From positions 245,321 through 309,320 of the forward strand of contig MCFH01000062.1 in assembly GCA_002104945.1 (NCBI GenBank): 64,000 bases of DNA, written 5' to 3'. Numbering within the stretch: the stretch's first letter is position 1; each line of letters begins with the position of its first letter. The position numbers and the translations under genes were made by a program. The DNA comes from Piromyces finnis. Lineage: Eukaryota; Neocallimastigomycota; Neocallimastigomycetes; Neocallimastigales; Neocallimastigaceae. Positions 31,377 through 42,877 of the stretch are shown here, in pieces. The notes below the pieces were generated by a model that saw only the letters and a list, made by a program, of their open reading frames with translations, did no database searches and had not been told where the DNA came from.

Positions 31377-32540
31377 TTAGAGTGTGAATTGCTTTAAGAA
31401 ATCCCATCCCATCTTACCATCACCTTCACTGTGACCACCACCGTTAATGGTGCAAAGACCGACCTTAACACCACCGTTACAGTTTTCGTACATTTCACAG
31501 TTGTTTCCTGGAGTATTGCTCTTTGGAGAACCGGTACAACCGTTCATTTTAGCCCATTCCTTAAGGTTGTTCTTAGCACCCATGAAAGTAATTGGCTTAC
31601 CTGGAACAACTTGAGAAAGACCACCATTGTACATAACAACGTTATCAGAAGTACCACGGAAGTTAAGGATTGGGAATGGACGAGATGGCTTACACTTACC
31701 AGAGTCAACAATTTCCTTGGCAAGATCGAAAGCAGATGGAGCAGCAGCAGCAATAACATCAGAGAGGTAACAACCAGCATAGTTAGACATACCACCACCC
31801 ATGGAGAAACCAGCAGCGTAGATACGCTTTGGATCAACACAAGCCTTTTGGGTAATTTCCTTAATGAAGTTACGAGTGTAGGTAACATCATCAGCATCAG
31901 TACAACATGGACCGACGTTCCAAGCTTGACCCATTGGACCTTGAGCACCATCCATGAAAGCAACAATGGCACCATCGTTAAGGGCAGCCTTGGCAGTTTG
32001 AGAACCACCTTCCCATTGGGAGGCACTACCCATAATTGGGTGGTAATTGATAAGAAGTGGGACGGCCTTATCACCCTTGTAGCCGTTTGGGAATTTAACA
32101 ATAACCTTACGACCGTTAATAGTAAGGTTAGTGTTGCTCTTAAGGGTCTTACCTGAGCAATCAACAACATTTTGAGTTTGTTGTGGTTTTTGAGTGGTGG
32201 TGGTGGTCTTCTTAATAGTAGTAGTGGTCTTTGAAACTTGTTGACCGTTGTTAGTTAAACCACACCAGTCGTTGTTTTCAACACCCCAGTTACCATCATT
32301 ATCGGTGAAAACAACTTGAGTAGTTGAAGTACAACATGGGTAACCTAAAGCGTTAGCCCAGCAACTGTTTAATCCACACCAGTCGTTGTTTTCAACACCC
32401 CAGTTACCATCATTATCAGTGTAAACAACTTGAGTAGTTGAAGTACAGCATGGGTAACCTAACTTTGTAGAGAAACAATCAGCTAAAACCTTACCAGTTA
32501 AAGCACTAGCAACTAAAGATAATAAAGCGTAGGATCTCAT
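31377..32540 (-). CDS. Double-dockerin CE1/LpqC-type esterase (feruloyl esterase-like)
   Basis: The 387-residue enzyme is secreted (signal peptide about residues 1-20) and carries two near-identical fungal dockerins in tandem (about 21-57 and 60-94, each with [20 protein letters not shown] and NNDWCGL). A Thr/Lys/Gln linker (about 100-123) and an alpha/beta-hydrolase of the PHB-depolymerase/feruloyl-esterase group follow. The nucleophile elbow is GFSMGGG (Ser246), with likely Asp299 (GTSDN) and His370 (GGGHSE). It would release ferulate or a related acyl group from xylan while docked on the cellulosome. Its codon use (many AAG, ACC, GTC, TTC, GCC) and G+C are much higher than in neighbouring genes, as expected for strong expression. 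A TATATAAA-like element lies about 45 bp upstream of the ATG. No intron. The C-terminus ends right after the domain. Confidence 0.92.
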   Translation of the reverse strand: MRSYALLSLVASALTGKVLADCFSTKLGYPCCTSTTQVVYTDNDGNWGVENNDWCGLNSCWANALGYPCCTSTTQVVFTDNDGNWGVENNDWCGLTNNGQQVSKTTTTIKKTTTTTQKPQQTQNVVDCSGKTLKSNTNLTINGRKVIVKFPNGYKGDKAVPLLINYHPIMGSASQWEGGSQTAKAALNDGAIVAFMDGAQGPMGQAWNVGPCCTDADDVTYTRNFIKEITQKACVDPKRIYAAGFSMGGGMSNYAGCYLSDVIAAAAPSAFDLAKEIVDSGKCKPSRPFPILNFRGTSDNVVMYNGGLSQVVPGKPITFMGAKNNLKEWAKMNGCTGSPKSNTPGNNCEMYENCNGGVKVGLCTINGGGHSEGDGKMGWDFLKQFTL

Positions 32541-35500
32541 TTTTTTATTTAATTAATATTAAATACAATTTAATATTTTATATAAAGTTGTTTTATTATT
32601 TTTATTTAGATTTGAAATAGTATCAAACTATTTTTTTTTTATTAATTTTATTATTCAATTTTTTTTAATATGTCCCTAATATTAAAAAAGAAAAAAATAA
32701 TTTAGAGGATAAAAGTTGAAACGTTTTTCAAGTCTTTTATACTTTTTTATTTTTAGAAACAATAATAAATAATACATTTATTATTTTATATTGTTTATTA
32801 TATATTACATTTATTATATTTTATTATAATATATAATGAATTATATTATAATTATACTATTTAATTTAATCCCACAAAATTATATTCTATATTAATTTTA
32901 TTAATTATAAAATAGACAATAAACTTTATTGAATATTATTTTAAATAAACTATATATTTTTAATTTATTATTATATTAAAAGAAAAGAATATATCTTTGT
33001 TTCACTTTGATATCTTTTGTTATAAAAAAAAATGAGACACAAAGTAGTAAGTAATAAAATTAATATAAAATTAATAATATATTATTATTATCATCCTTTT
33101 TTTCATTTCCTATTATTCTTTTAATTAAAAAAGTAAAAAATGAGGCTTTATTTAAAATAAATTAAATTAATATTAATGTAGGTTTGTTTTGTATCTTTGT
33201 ACAATTACAAAAAACATTACATCATTATATTATATCAAAATTTTTAATTTAAAATTTAATATTATTTATATTAACCAATATAATTTTAATATATGGTTAT
33301 ATTAAAAGAAAAAACATATTTTTGTTTCATTACAATATTTCTTAATTATTTCTTGTGTAATAATAATGAGACACAAAATAAATAGACTAAATTAATATAC
33401 CATTAATAAATCTTTATTATTATTATTATTATTATCATTATTATTAAAATTAAATTCATTTTTATGTATTTTATTTTGTATCCTTGTACAAATTACATCA
33501 TTTAATTTTTTTTATGATTCAACATTCTTTTATAAAAATTGAGAAAAAATAAACCTTAATTAATAATAAAAATTATCTTTACAAAATTAATATGTATTCT
33601 AAAATGGAAAGATGGTTTATTCTTTTGTTTCTATTTATTCAACACTTATTTATGAAATGTATCTATGGTTAAAATGAATAATTAATAAATAAATAAATAT
33701 ACTTTTAAAAAATACTTTATCTATTGATAATATTCATTCATAAGGTATTTAGATTTATTTGTATATCAATAAAAATAAAAAGTTTTTATTTTTAAAGATT
33801 CTTAACTATTTTAAAAATTTATTTAATTAGGCCATTAATTATAATAACAAATACTCTATTATTTTTATTAAATATTCAATAAAATAATACATAAAATGAA
33901 TCTTAATCCCCATCCTTTCCTTTCATTATTATTAAAAGAAAAAAAAAAAAAGACGTTTTACCAATTTGGGTAAAAATTAAACACAAAATTAAATTAGCTT
34001 TAATAGAAATAGATGGTGAATGTACAATTAATGAACCATTTTCCATTTAGAAATTAATTTAAGTCTTTGGAATTGAATCATTAAAATGGAAAGTGATTTC
34101 AATATATATGAATCATCCTCTTATTAATTAATAAATTATTTGTTTTTTCTATTTTACTCATAAAAAAAAAAGTTTAAACTTTTTATAATTTAATTTATTG
34201 TATAAGAACAATTAAAAAGAGTTTATTGTCTTTTTTCTTCATTTTCTTTTTTCTATAATAAACGCATACATTTTTACTATTCTTTTAACAATAAAACAAT
34301 AGGATGAAGCATATTTCATAATAGGATTATAGAATTGATAATAAAGACATTTGTTTTAATTGATTGACTTTTAATTTTATATACATATGATTTCTTAAAA
34401 AAAAAAAATATTTATGATAATAATAATAATAATTTTTTAATGGTCAACTTTTATGAGTTTTAAAAAATAGACATTGTTATTATTAGTATTATTATTAATT
34501 AATTATTATTTGAATTAAATAAAATCATTTATACTTTATATAGTAAATTGATCGGCAAATAATAAAAAAGATTCATAAATTAAATTTAATTCAGTCAATC
34601 ATTAAAAAGAAATTAAAAAATTATAATTAAAATTTTATTAAAAATGTAAACCGTAAAAAAATTGACAATTTAAAAAATTGATAATTAAAGATTTGACCGT
34701 TAAAAAAGTTAAAACTAGGGTTACACGATAATTTTGAAACAATATAAAAAAGTTGATCCAATTTTATTCATTTAATGGTTTTTTTTATTTTATCTCATAA
34801 ACTTTATTTTAAATGATTCACCAATAAAAATAAATTAAATAAATGAATCATTATAAATATAAATAATTTATAAGATAAAATTTACTAAATATTAAATGAA
34901 TGAATCATTATAAATATAAATAAATTATATAGATTATATCGTCTAAAAAAGAATTATTTAATATATTTTTAATTAAAAATTAAATTTATTAAAAAATAAT
35001 AATTAATTAAAAGTTTAATCTATTTTAGTGATATAAAAAAATTATTATTAAATTTCTACTATCCTTTTTTCTTATATTTAATTTCTCATAGTTATTATGC
35101 TTTTTTTTTAAACTAGGAAAATGTTTACTTTTTTTTTTTCTTTTATGGTTAAATAATTTATTATTGATTTTAATGAAACATTTGTTAATAAAAAATTTTA
35201 TATATACCATTTTTTTTAAATTCATAAAGAATGAATAAAATTCATATTAAGTTAGCAAGAAAAGAATCAAGAATTTATTAAAGAAATGGGATTACTATTG
35301 TTTCATTTATTCTTATTCTATGTTAAAATGGTTATGAAATTAAAATTTGTGGAATAATGATTTTTATAATTTTTCTTATATACATTAATATATATTAATA
35401 ATTTATTATTTAAATTAAAAAATATATTCTTTTTTGTTTATTATTTCTAATGCATTTAATTTATGACAATTAATTAAAAAAAAGACATTGAATAAATGAA

Positions 35501-36848
35501 ATATTAATTTATTAACACAGTTTGTATACATTGTTTATATGTATACATTGATATTAAATGGCAAAAATAAATACATTAGTATTAAATTATATATTGTAAT
35601 GTAGTAATACTAATGTAATATAAAATGGAATATAAATTTTATAGATGATAAAAGTGTGTTTAATTATTAGAATAAATAAAGCAACATAGAATCTATAATA
35701 ATTAAAAAAATGTTATGTATTATTCATTAAATAAATTGAATATTTATTGAAATCTTTTATATTCTTACTATATTTCAAGTGGCATAATTAACTATTTTCA
35801 ATTTTAATCTATTATGTAAAAAAAAAACTAAAAATTTTGAAACTTTAGTAGATGAATAACAATTTTTGATATATTTAATATAAGATTATAATATTATATA
35901 TATTATATCAGTTATTAACTTTAAAATGTTTATTTCATTGCACTCATTAGTCAATCTTTAAAATAGTTATGTATATTAATAAATAATTAGTATGCTTATT
36001 TTAGAACCATTATAAAAGCGTAAATCTTTATATAAATTTCATTATAATTGACAAGTTTATGACAGAGTGTTTTATTCATCTATAAGTTTTTAATCTTTAT
36101 TTCTAATTTTTTGTTTATTTAATCTAACCCATTATTAATTTATAAAGAAATATATATTTTTTTATATTTATATAAGAATAAAAGATGATACACTTTAATT
36201 ATTATACATTGAACTATTTCAAATACTTGGTACTTTAATCGTTTAGATAAATTATTTTTTAAAATGAATAATTATATCATTTTATTATTTATTTAAAATA
36301 AAAACTATTCATCGAACTTTTTTGAAATATCTTAAACGTAATCCTTCATCCCTTTCCTATTACCTCTCCTGTAATATATTTTTTTTAAAGTATTTTTTAA
36401 ATATATTTAATTTAATACAATATAATGTACATAATCATAAAAATTCATACAATTTATGTATTAAAAAAATTTTAATTTTTTTGTTAAAACCCATTTTTTT
36501 TAATATAAAAAGAAAATGTTAAAAATAAAAAGAATAAATATTAAATATAAAGAGATTATAAAATTTAGTAAATGTTTATGGATTGTTGAAAAATAAATAG
36601 AATGAGATGTATTGATAAAATACAAATTTTTTTAAAAAAGTAATTAAAATATAATAAATCATAAATGTGCTAGAAAAAAATTGCTGATGATTAAATAAAC
36701 ATTAGTTTTATATCAATAAATAAATAAAAGTTTCAACTTTTATTTTTTTGGTCAAGTAATTTCATATAATCTTATCCTTTTGATTTTATATAAGGAAATT
36801 TTATTTTATTTTATTTTATTTTTTAAAAAATAGAAAAAGTTAAGCAAA
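32541..36848. other. Long intergenic A+T-rich region
   Basis: No supportable gene in 4.3 kb. It contains a diverged tandem duplication (about 32975-33225 and 33303-33512) and, at about 34842-34925, two copies of TGAATCATTATAAATATAAA. Short open frames at 35025-35225 and 36322-36522 look random. Confidence 0.5.
32975..33512 (+). repeat. Diverged tandem duplication, about 330-bp period
   Basis: The two halves share, in order, ATTAAAAGAAAA, TTTGTTTCA, ATGAGACACAAA, a (TTA)n stretch, TTTTATTTTGTATC or TTTTGTATC, and CTTGTACAAT/CTTTGTACAAT followed by TTACATCAT. Order and spacing are kept while intervening sequence has drifted. Confidence 0.55.
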
Positions 36849-37443
36849 ATGGGAAAAGCAAAGGAAAAAGAAAATGAAGATAAAATTTTATTAGATTAAT
36901 TAATTTTTAAATTTAATAAAAGTTTAATTCAGAAATAATATTTGTTATTAAAAAGTTCCCTAAAATACCTTAAGGAAACTTAGGATATAAAAATTTTAAT
37001 AACATAATGCTTAGAATTCTGAGTTGCTATCTTTATATAAAAGAAAGGGAAAAAAAAAAAAAAAATTAAGAAAAGAATTATAATTAATTTTTTTATTAAT
37101 TTTTGGATGAAAATGAATATTTCTTAAAAATCAGGTATTTTGCTTTATTTTTAGAAGATATTGTAATATAGAAAACTTAAATAATCTAAATGTATAAAAC
37201 AGTTTTGTATTAGAATTATTAGAAAAAATAGAAATTTTGAAAGATGTGATATATTTAAACCTAGAATGCAATTTTTTTTTTTTTTTAGAAATAGCAAAAG
37301 AAATGGGAAATTTACTCAATTTAACTACTTTAAATTTAGGTCATAATTTTATTTCGCAAATCTCAAAGAATATGGGAAACCTACACGATTTAATCAGTTT
37401 GAATATTGAAGAAAATTATATATGCGAATGCAGAAATAAATAG
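36849..37443 (+). pseudogene. LRR pseudogene (left of the virus-like island)
   Basis: It starts MGKAKEKENEDKILLD and then a stop, clearly related to MEKVKEKEKEEKTLLDY at 45627. Many frame breaks follow. From 37237 an open frame encodes three LRRs (DVIYLNLECN, LLNLTTLNLGHNFISQI, LHDLISLNIEEN), interrupted by an Ile/Phe-rich stretch from a poly(T) expansion (about 37270-37287). LRR similarity ends at about 37421, where the approximately 500-bp direct repeat begins. This is a degenerate, truncated family member. Confidence 0.7.
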
Positions 37444-37917
37444 TGAAACCTTTATTAAAAAATTTTTCTATTTAATAAAGTTATAGCGTAGGAAGAATGT
37501 AATAATTGTTTATTAATTCTTATAAGACTTATAAAGAAAAAGAATCATTTTTAAATAAATAAAAGATGTAATAAAAAAGTTATTAATTATGATAGATTTT
37601 TAAAAGTAATTATTAATAAAATTATTTAATCATTTATATTTGTTATTATTATTATTATTATATATAATACTTATTTTATAATTTTTTTTTTAAAGATAAT
37701 TATAATATTAATTATGGAATAAACAGAAAAAATATAATAATTAATTAATAAATTACATGCTTATTCAACAATGCATGTTAATTATTAAATAAATATAGTC
37801 TTTTCTTCTTTTCTTAATTTTTCAATAAATATTTAAAAAATAAGAATTTATTATGAAAATTTGATTATATATACACAATAAAATTGTTTATTTAAATTGT
37901 AAATAAATAAATTACCG
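37422..37917 (+). repeat. About 500-bp direct repeat, left copy
   Basis: Almost identical to 47076-47576, from ATGCGAATGCAGAA to AAATAAATAAATTACCG, with a handful of substitutions and small indels. The two copies are in the same orientation and bracket 9.2 kb holding the virus-like genes and two LRR loci. No coding potential was seen inside. Confidence 0.85.
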
Positions 37918-38008
37918 CTTTTAAAAATAAATATTTATAATTAATTTGTCGTATATTAAAAATATGTATAAACGAAACCTTTAATAATAATAATAAAAAG
38001 ATATTTTT

Positions 38009-38623
38009 TTACCAATGAATAATGAAACCAAATTTACATCCTAATTCATTAGCTTTACAAAAACATTTTGATACTTTAAATTCGTCATAATTATATATTG
38101 GATGAGGAATTTCTATTACTGAAGATTTAATTTCATTTATCGATTTTCGAACAGATATCGCTTTGGATCCAAATAACATAAAAATAACAGGATGATCATT
38201 GGAAATATATTCTACAAGATTATTAATAAACGGTTCCCATAGTAAATAATGATCATATGAAAAATTATTACTAGTTTGGGTGAAGCAAAAATTACATAAA
38301 AATATTCCATTATTTAACCATTTATCTAGATGATGATTTAATGGTCGTTTAAAAGATTTAACTGTACTTTCTAAATTGGCATAAATACGTTCTAAAAGTA
38401 CAGGAGGTTCATTATTTTTAGTTCCAAATGCAATATCACAAATGTCATATTGTTTTTCGTATGGTTTATCCCCAACCATAACAACTTTAATATCTTCTAA
38501 TTTAATATATTTGAAAACTCCAAATACATTCTCTATTGATGGATAATAATAAGTATTTTTTAATTGATTATAAATATGTGTTACTAATTTTGAATTTTTA
38601 ATAAAGAAATCATCCCAAGTCAT
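38009..38623 (-). CDS. Family-1 uracil-DNA glycosylase-like protein, catalytic Asp replaced
   Basis: The 204-residue protein aligns along its length with family-1 uracil-DNA glycosylases. The water-activating loop is GDKPYE (51-56) where cellular enzymes have GQDPYH. IAFG (64-67) supplies the stacking Phe66. FLCNF (108-112) supplies the uracil-binding Asn111. PHPIYN (173-178) supplies His174 of the HPSP-like loop, followed by a Phe/Cys and AN segment. The pocket residues are present, but the residue aligned with the catalytic Asp is Lys53 (an Asp sits one position earlier), so activity may be lost or altered. There is no targeting peptide or intron. It is on the same strand as the helicase remnant 1.3 kb upstream. 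A divergent viral-type enzyme, possibly serving as a structural replication subunit, fits; a duplicated host gene is less likely. Confidence 0.75.
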   Translation of the reverse strand: MTWDDFFIKNSKLVTHIYNQLKNTYYYPSIENVFGVFKYIKLEDIKVVMVGDKPYEKQYDICDIAFGTKNNEPPVLLERIYANLESTVKSFKRPLNHHLDKWLNNGIFLCNFCFTQTSNNFSYDHYLLWEPFINNLVEYISNDHPVIFMLFGSKAISVRKSINEIKSSVIEIPHPIYNYDEFKVSKCFCKANELGCKFGFIIHW

Positions 38624-39913
38624 TATTATATTAAGATTTTAAAGCATTTAAAAATAAACAGATAAATAAAAAAAAAAAAAAATAAAAATTTTGATGTATA
38701 TTAAAATTGCTGTTTTCCTCCAGTAATTTTTCAGCTAATATAATAATTAAAATTTTATATTTGACCTGAAAATTAATTAATGGTAGTGGTGAAACATTAT
38801 GATAAAGATAAAAATAAATAAATATAAAATGTTGATATTAAAACTAAAACTAAAACTAAAACTAAATATACATAATATATATTTTCCTTTTAGATTTCAT
38901 TTTTTTTTAGAATCTTTATAGTTTATTATATTATAAAATAGTAATTAGAGTAATTAAAAAAAAAAAAAAAAAGGTGGTGTCAATGATTAATAAATTCAAC
39001 TGAAATATTATTTTAATTATTTGCTATTTTTTTTTTGAACTATTATGTTCTATCTTTTTAATATATTATTTTCTACTATTTCTACTATTTAAAAATTACT
39101 ATTTTTCTATTATAATAATACATGACTTTTTTTCTTATAAAATACATCATATTTATAGAAATGTTCTATGGATGAATCATTTTTCTATTTCTATTAAAGT
39201 GTTTCCTACATTTATAATACATTATATAAAAATTAATTACATTACGTATACATTGATTGATCCTATGATTAAATTAATTATATTATTATAATATTTTATT
39301 ACTTTAAATTTTCATATCATGTTTTATAAATATGAGTAACTTTTTAATTCTATACTAATTGTAACAAGCCAAAAAAAACAATCTTTATGTTTTATTTAGA
39401 TTTAACAATAAAACTAATAAAATTGTATTAATAAAAAATAAATTAAAGATATATATCTTATATACTGCATGACCATTTCTCAATTCTGATATTATTAAAT
39501 GATATAAAAAAAAAATTTGACTTTTTTTTTTATATATAATATAGCTTTTGAAGGTTTAATTCATACATTCCTATTTTATTTATAATTTATTTATTTATTA
39601 TTATATATTAGTTTATTTTTTTTCATTTTTTATCTATTATTTTATTTATCTTTTTGTTTAATCTATTTATTTATTAGATATTTATTATTATTTATATTTA
39701 TTATTTAATTGTATAATTTATTTAATAAAAAGAATAATTTCTTTTAAAAAAACTTCTATCTTTCTTTTTTTTTTTTTTTTTATAAAAAATAAAAATAAAA
39801 AAGAAGAAAAACTAATCTTTCTAATAATTTGTACATATATATATATATAAAGGAAAAACTTAATAGTTAATTTATAAAATAACTATTAAATTATATTGGA
39901 ATAAATATTTTTT
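38624..39913. other. Intergenic A+T-rich region within the virus-like island
   Basis: No gene is seen on either strand. Poly(T), TTTA and TTAT runs dominate. Confidence 0.5.
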
Positions 39914-40522
39914 CTATAATTCAATAATTTTTGGTTTTGACATTTGATATAATTCTGGTAATGAAGAAAATAATTTAAACATTAAAAATGTTTGATATGG
40001 CCTTTCATGACAATATTCTTCTAAATTATTATTCGTAACATCGTCAATTACATTCTTCATTATATCCTTAATTTCTTTGGCGTTATTTTTATATAATCCT
40101 GTAATATTTTCTGGTGTAATTATTTTAAAATCTTTTATTGATTTTAATTTATCTTCATTTTCATCAAAACATAATGAATAGAATAATGTTTTTATTAATT
40201 CTTTTTTAACAGAAAAGTTGTAAATATTTCTACCACGATTTATTTTTCGTAGATTCTTTATAGTAGATGAATTTTTATTTTGAATGCATGACTCATTACA
40301 AGAGTTTAGATATCGAATGGCGAAATCTGTACATTGAAAATAAACAAATCTTTTTTTATTATTAATTCGTTTAGAACGTTCATCACTGTAATGTTTTTGA
40401 ATAATCAAAGATATTTTATTTAATTCTGGATTTTTCAACAATGTCCATTTTTTAAATGATGCATCCGTGTGGTAAATGGTATTATTAAAATCATTAATAG
40501 ATTTATCTTTATTACTAAGCAT
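39914..40522 (-). CDS. Unknown protein overlapping the helicase-like frame
   Basis: The open frame of 202 codons starts with an ATG (40520-40522) that overlaps the end of the upstream helicase frame by 8 bases (40515-40522). The product is Lys/Asn-rich with no signal peptide, no membrane segment and no motif I recognise. It could be a separate virus-derived gene packed tightly against the helicase, or the C-terminal part of the helicase split off by a frameshift; the helicase has other frameshifts, so the second reading must be kept open. Codon composition resembles the helicase frame rather than the local fungal genes. Confidence 0.55.
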   Translation of the reverse strand: MLSNKDKSINDFNNTIYHTDASFKKWTLLKNPELNKISLIIQKHYSDERSKRINNKKRFVYFQCTDFAIRYLNSCNESCIQNKNSSTIKNLRKINRGRNIYNFSVKKELIKTLFYSLCFDENEDKLKSIKDFKIITPENITGLYKNNAKEIKDIMKNVIDDVTNNNLEEYCHERPYQTFLMFKLFSSLPELYQMSKPKIIEL

Positions 40523-42877
40523 AAGAAGAACTTTCTATAGTTGAAAAATAAGATATATAATATTTACCATCATAGCTTAACCAGTAAGGACTAAAAAAGC
40601 ATTTTATATTTTTTATGTTGTGTTTTAAACTGTATTTTAAAATTTCTAATACCTCTGTGTATGAATATTTAGATAGATATTCGAAAAATTCTTTATTTAA
40701 ATTATTTTCTAATAAATTTTCTAGTGTGTTTATTTTCTTTTCTATTTCGGATTCTTCTTCATCTAAATTATCTGTCTTCGTATTTTCTTTGTCATAGTTT
40801 GAAATTAACGATTTCGATGAAGCGATCATTTGATCAAGGATATTATTTGTTCCGTTTATTTTGGTGGGATCAATAGTATTTATATAAATCCGAGGGTTTA
40901 TAGTCATACTTAAATAAATGAAACCCGCTGAATAATCCAAGATTCTATTGTTTATTATAATGGTATTTGTTTTAATAGTGTTAATTATTTCTTTAATAAT
41001 TGAATTATTTATTATAGGTAGCTTATTTTTTAAATCATTAATATTTATAAAAGTACATGAATTATTGAATATTGTTTTCAGATAGTTACATATTAAAGAA
41101 AGAAATATTGGTATTTTTCTTTTCAAATAAAGGGAAGAATATTCAACAGAATTACTGGTATAGTTTATTGGTAATTTATTAAAAACTAAATTTTCCATTG
41201 AAGCATTTTTTAATGCTTTATAATAACTTAAAGATTGATTATATTTATCTTCACATTTTACATATTTATAATAATCAATACTGTAATTAATTGAATTAGA
41301 ACAAGGTATGGATGGATCATACGCCATATGTAGATAGACATTAACATTTCTGTGTTTTTGAGGCAAAGCACTATGAGAGTTCACTCTACGAATCCTACCA
41401 ACAATTTGATTTAATTTTTCATAGTTCCAATGAGGTGTTAATACATGTAATTGACGTACATTCATAATATCAACACATTCTGATAATACATCACTTCCAA
41501 TAAGTACTTTAATGGTTGAGCCATCTTTATTACTTTTATCATTAAACAGATTTAAACGCTCTATGACATTTGGACATAGTTTTTTATCACCAGTTATAAA
41601 TGTAAAATTCCATTTATTTTTATTTAAATTTCTTCTTATATTTGCTAATTCCGGATAAGCCATTTCTTTTTTCTGAGTCGTTTCTTTTTTAAATCTGGAT
41701 GCAGATGCCTTATCATAAACATAATTGCAACCCATAGCACAAAGTAAAGAAGCGAAATAATATATTCCAACGTCTTCTATAATATTACAATAGATAAAAA
41801 TAAGACCATTTGATAAATCAGAATTATTAATAGTATCTAAACAATGATATAATTTGCAACAATAATCTTTTAAATTAATTGATTGTTCTTTAATAATTTT
41901 TTGAATATTTGGATTTTTATGAATAATTTTGTCATCTTTAAGTATGTAATGATTATTATTTTTGATAGTAGAATTAGTGGACTCGTCTAAACTAAGAACA
42001 CCAAGAGTTGCTTTCATTAAATCCATTCCAATTTCAATGTTACACAATTTTTTTGAATCTTTTGTTAAACTTTGGTATCTTTGAAGCTGAACTCCATTCA
42101 TAGGAACTTTATATATATTATATTTATCAATACCTGGAATGAATGAACCAATAAAATTAACAATTGTATCTTGTGGATTTAACCCATAGTACGATACATG
42201 ACCCTTCATTATTTCTTCTACTTTTTCTGGAGTAAAATTAGTAGTATTATGTAGAGGGTTGGTTCTATTAATTTTATTAAACTTGAAATTTCATTATAGT
42301 TATCGAATATTGGAGTGGCAGACATAAATACTACTCTTGAACTATGAATACAATTTAGAAATTGATAAATTCTTTTGTAGATGAATTTTTCATCTTTAGT
42401 GTTTCGAAAATGATGTATTTCATCGATAATAAAAAGTCTATTTTCATATATCGAAACATCCTTTATATTTTCAACCGATTTACAAAATGAAAAAAAAAGT
42501 ATAAAACTTAATATATTTTTTTATAAATTGTTGATAATTTTTAACATCTGCTGGAGGTTTGTAAAAGTTAAATGTGTAGGAATACAATGATTCCACACGA
42601 CTTGTAAAATTTATTATTGATTATTTAGAATAATTGTTGGCTTTTTATAATAATTAATAAAATTTAATAGTATCCATAGTGCAGTAAATGACTTTCCTGA
42701 ACCTGGTGGATGATAAATTAAAAGTCTTTTAATATTTTCATTATCCGTTGACATATACCTTATTGGCAATATTTGATATCGTTTCATATGAAGCTTTTCT
42801 TCTAATAAATCTTCATTAGAATATATTTCCTTAAATTCACGATAAGTATGTAAACTATCAATATTTGGATATAACAT
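40515..42877 (-). pseudogene. NCLDV-type superfamily 2 helicase / early-transcription-factor-like, frameshifted
   Basis: The first piece (42614-42877, 87 codons) has the Walker A box HPPGSGKS (about 56-63). A middle stretch (about 42270-42500) in another frame has a DEAH-type Walker B (IIDEIHHFRN) and motif III (FMSATP). The long open piece (40515-42209, 564 codons) has the C-terminal helicase half: GLIFIYCN (about 135-142), GSDVLSECVDI (about 238-248), LTPHWNYEKLNQIVGRIRR (about 257-275) and the following NSH..LP. The PHWN...Q..GR..R..SH combination is typical of D6/D11-like ATPases of large DNA viruses (early transcription factor small-subunit group). At least three frame changes occur, near 42615, in a poly(T) run near 42490, and near 42270. 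It reads as an inactivated endogenous viral gene. Linear killer-type plasmids of fungi also carry related helicases and are an alternative source. Confidence 0.75.

Noticed and set aside
31431-32170. Plus-strand 241-codon and minus-strand 208-codon open frames
   Set aside because: They are antisense and alternate-frame shadows of the double-dockerin esterase; its lower A+T content leaves other frames open.
34842-34925. Two copies of TGAATCATTATAAATATAAA, considered as a start of a CRISPR-like array
   Set aside because: Only two copies, without regular spacers, in eukaryotic low-complexity DNA.
35025-36522. Open frames at 35025-35225 (minus) and 36322-36522 (plus)
   Set aside because: Lys/Asn- or Phe/Ile-rich, isolated, with no motif; expected by chance in this A+T-rich DNA.
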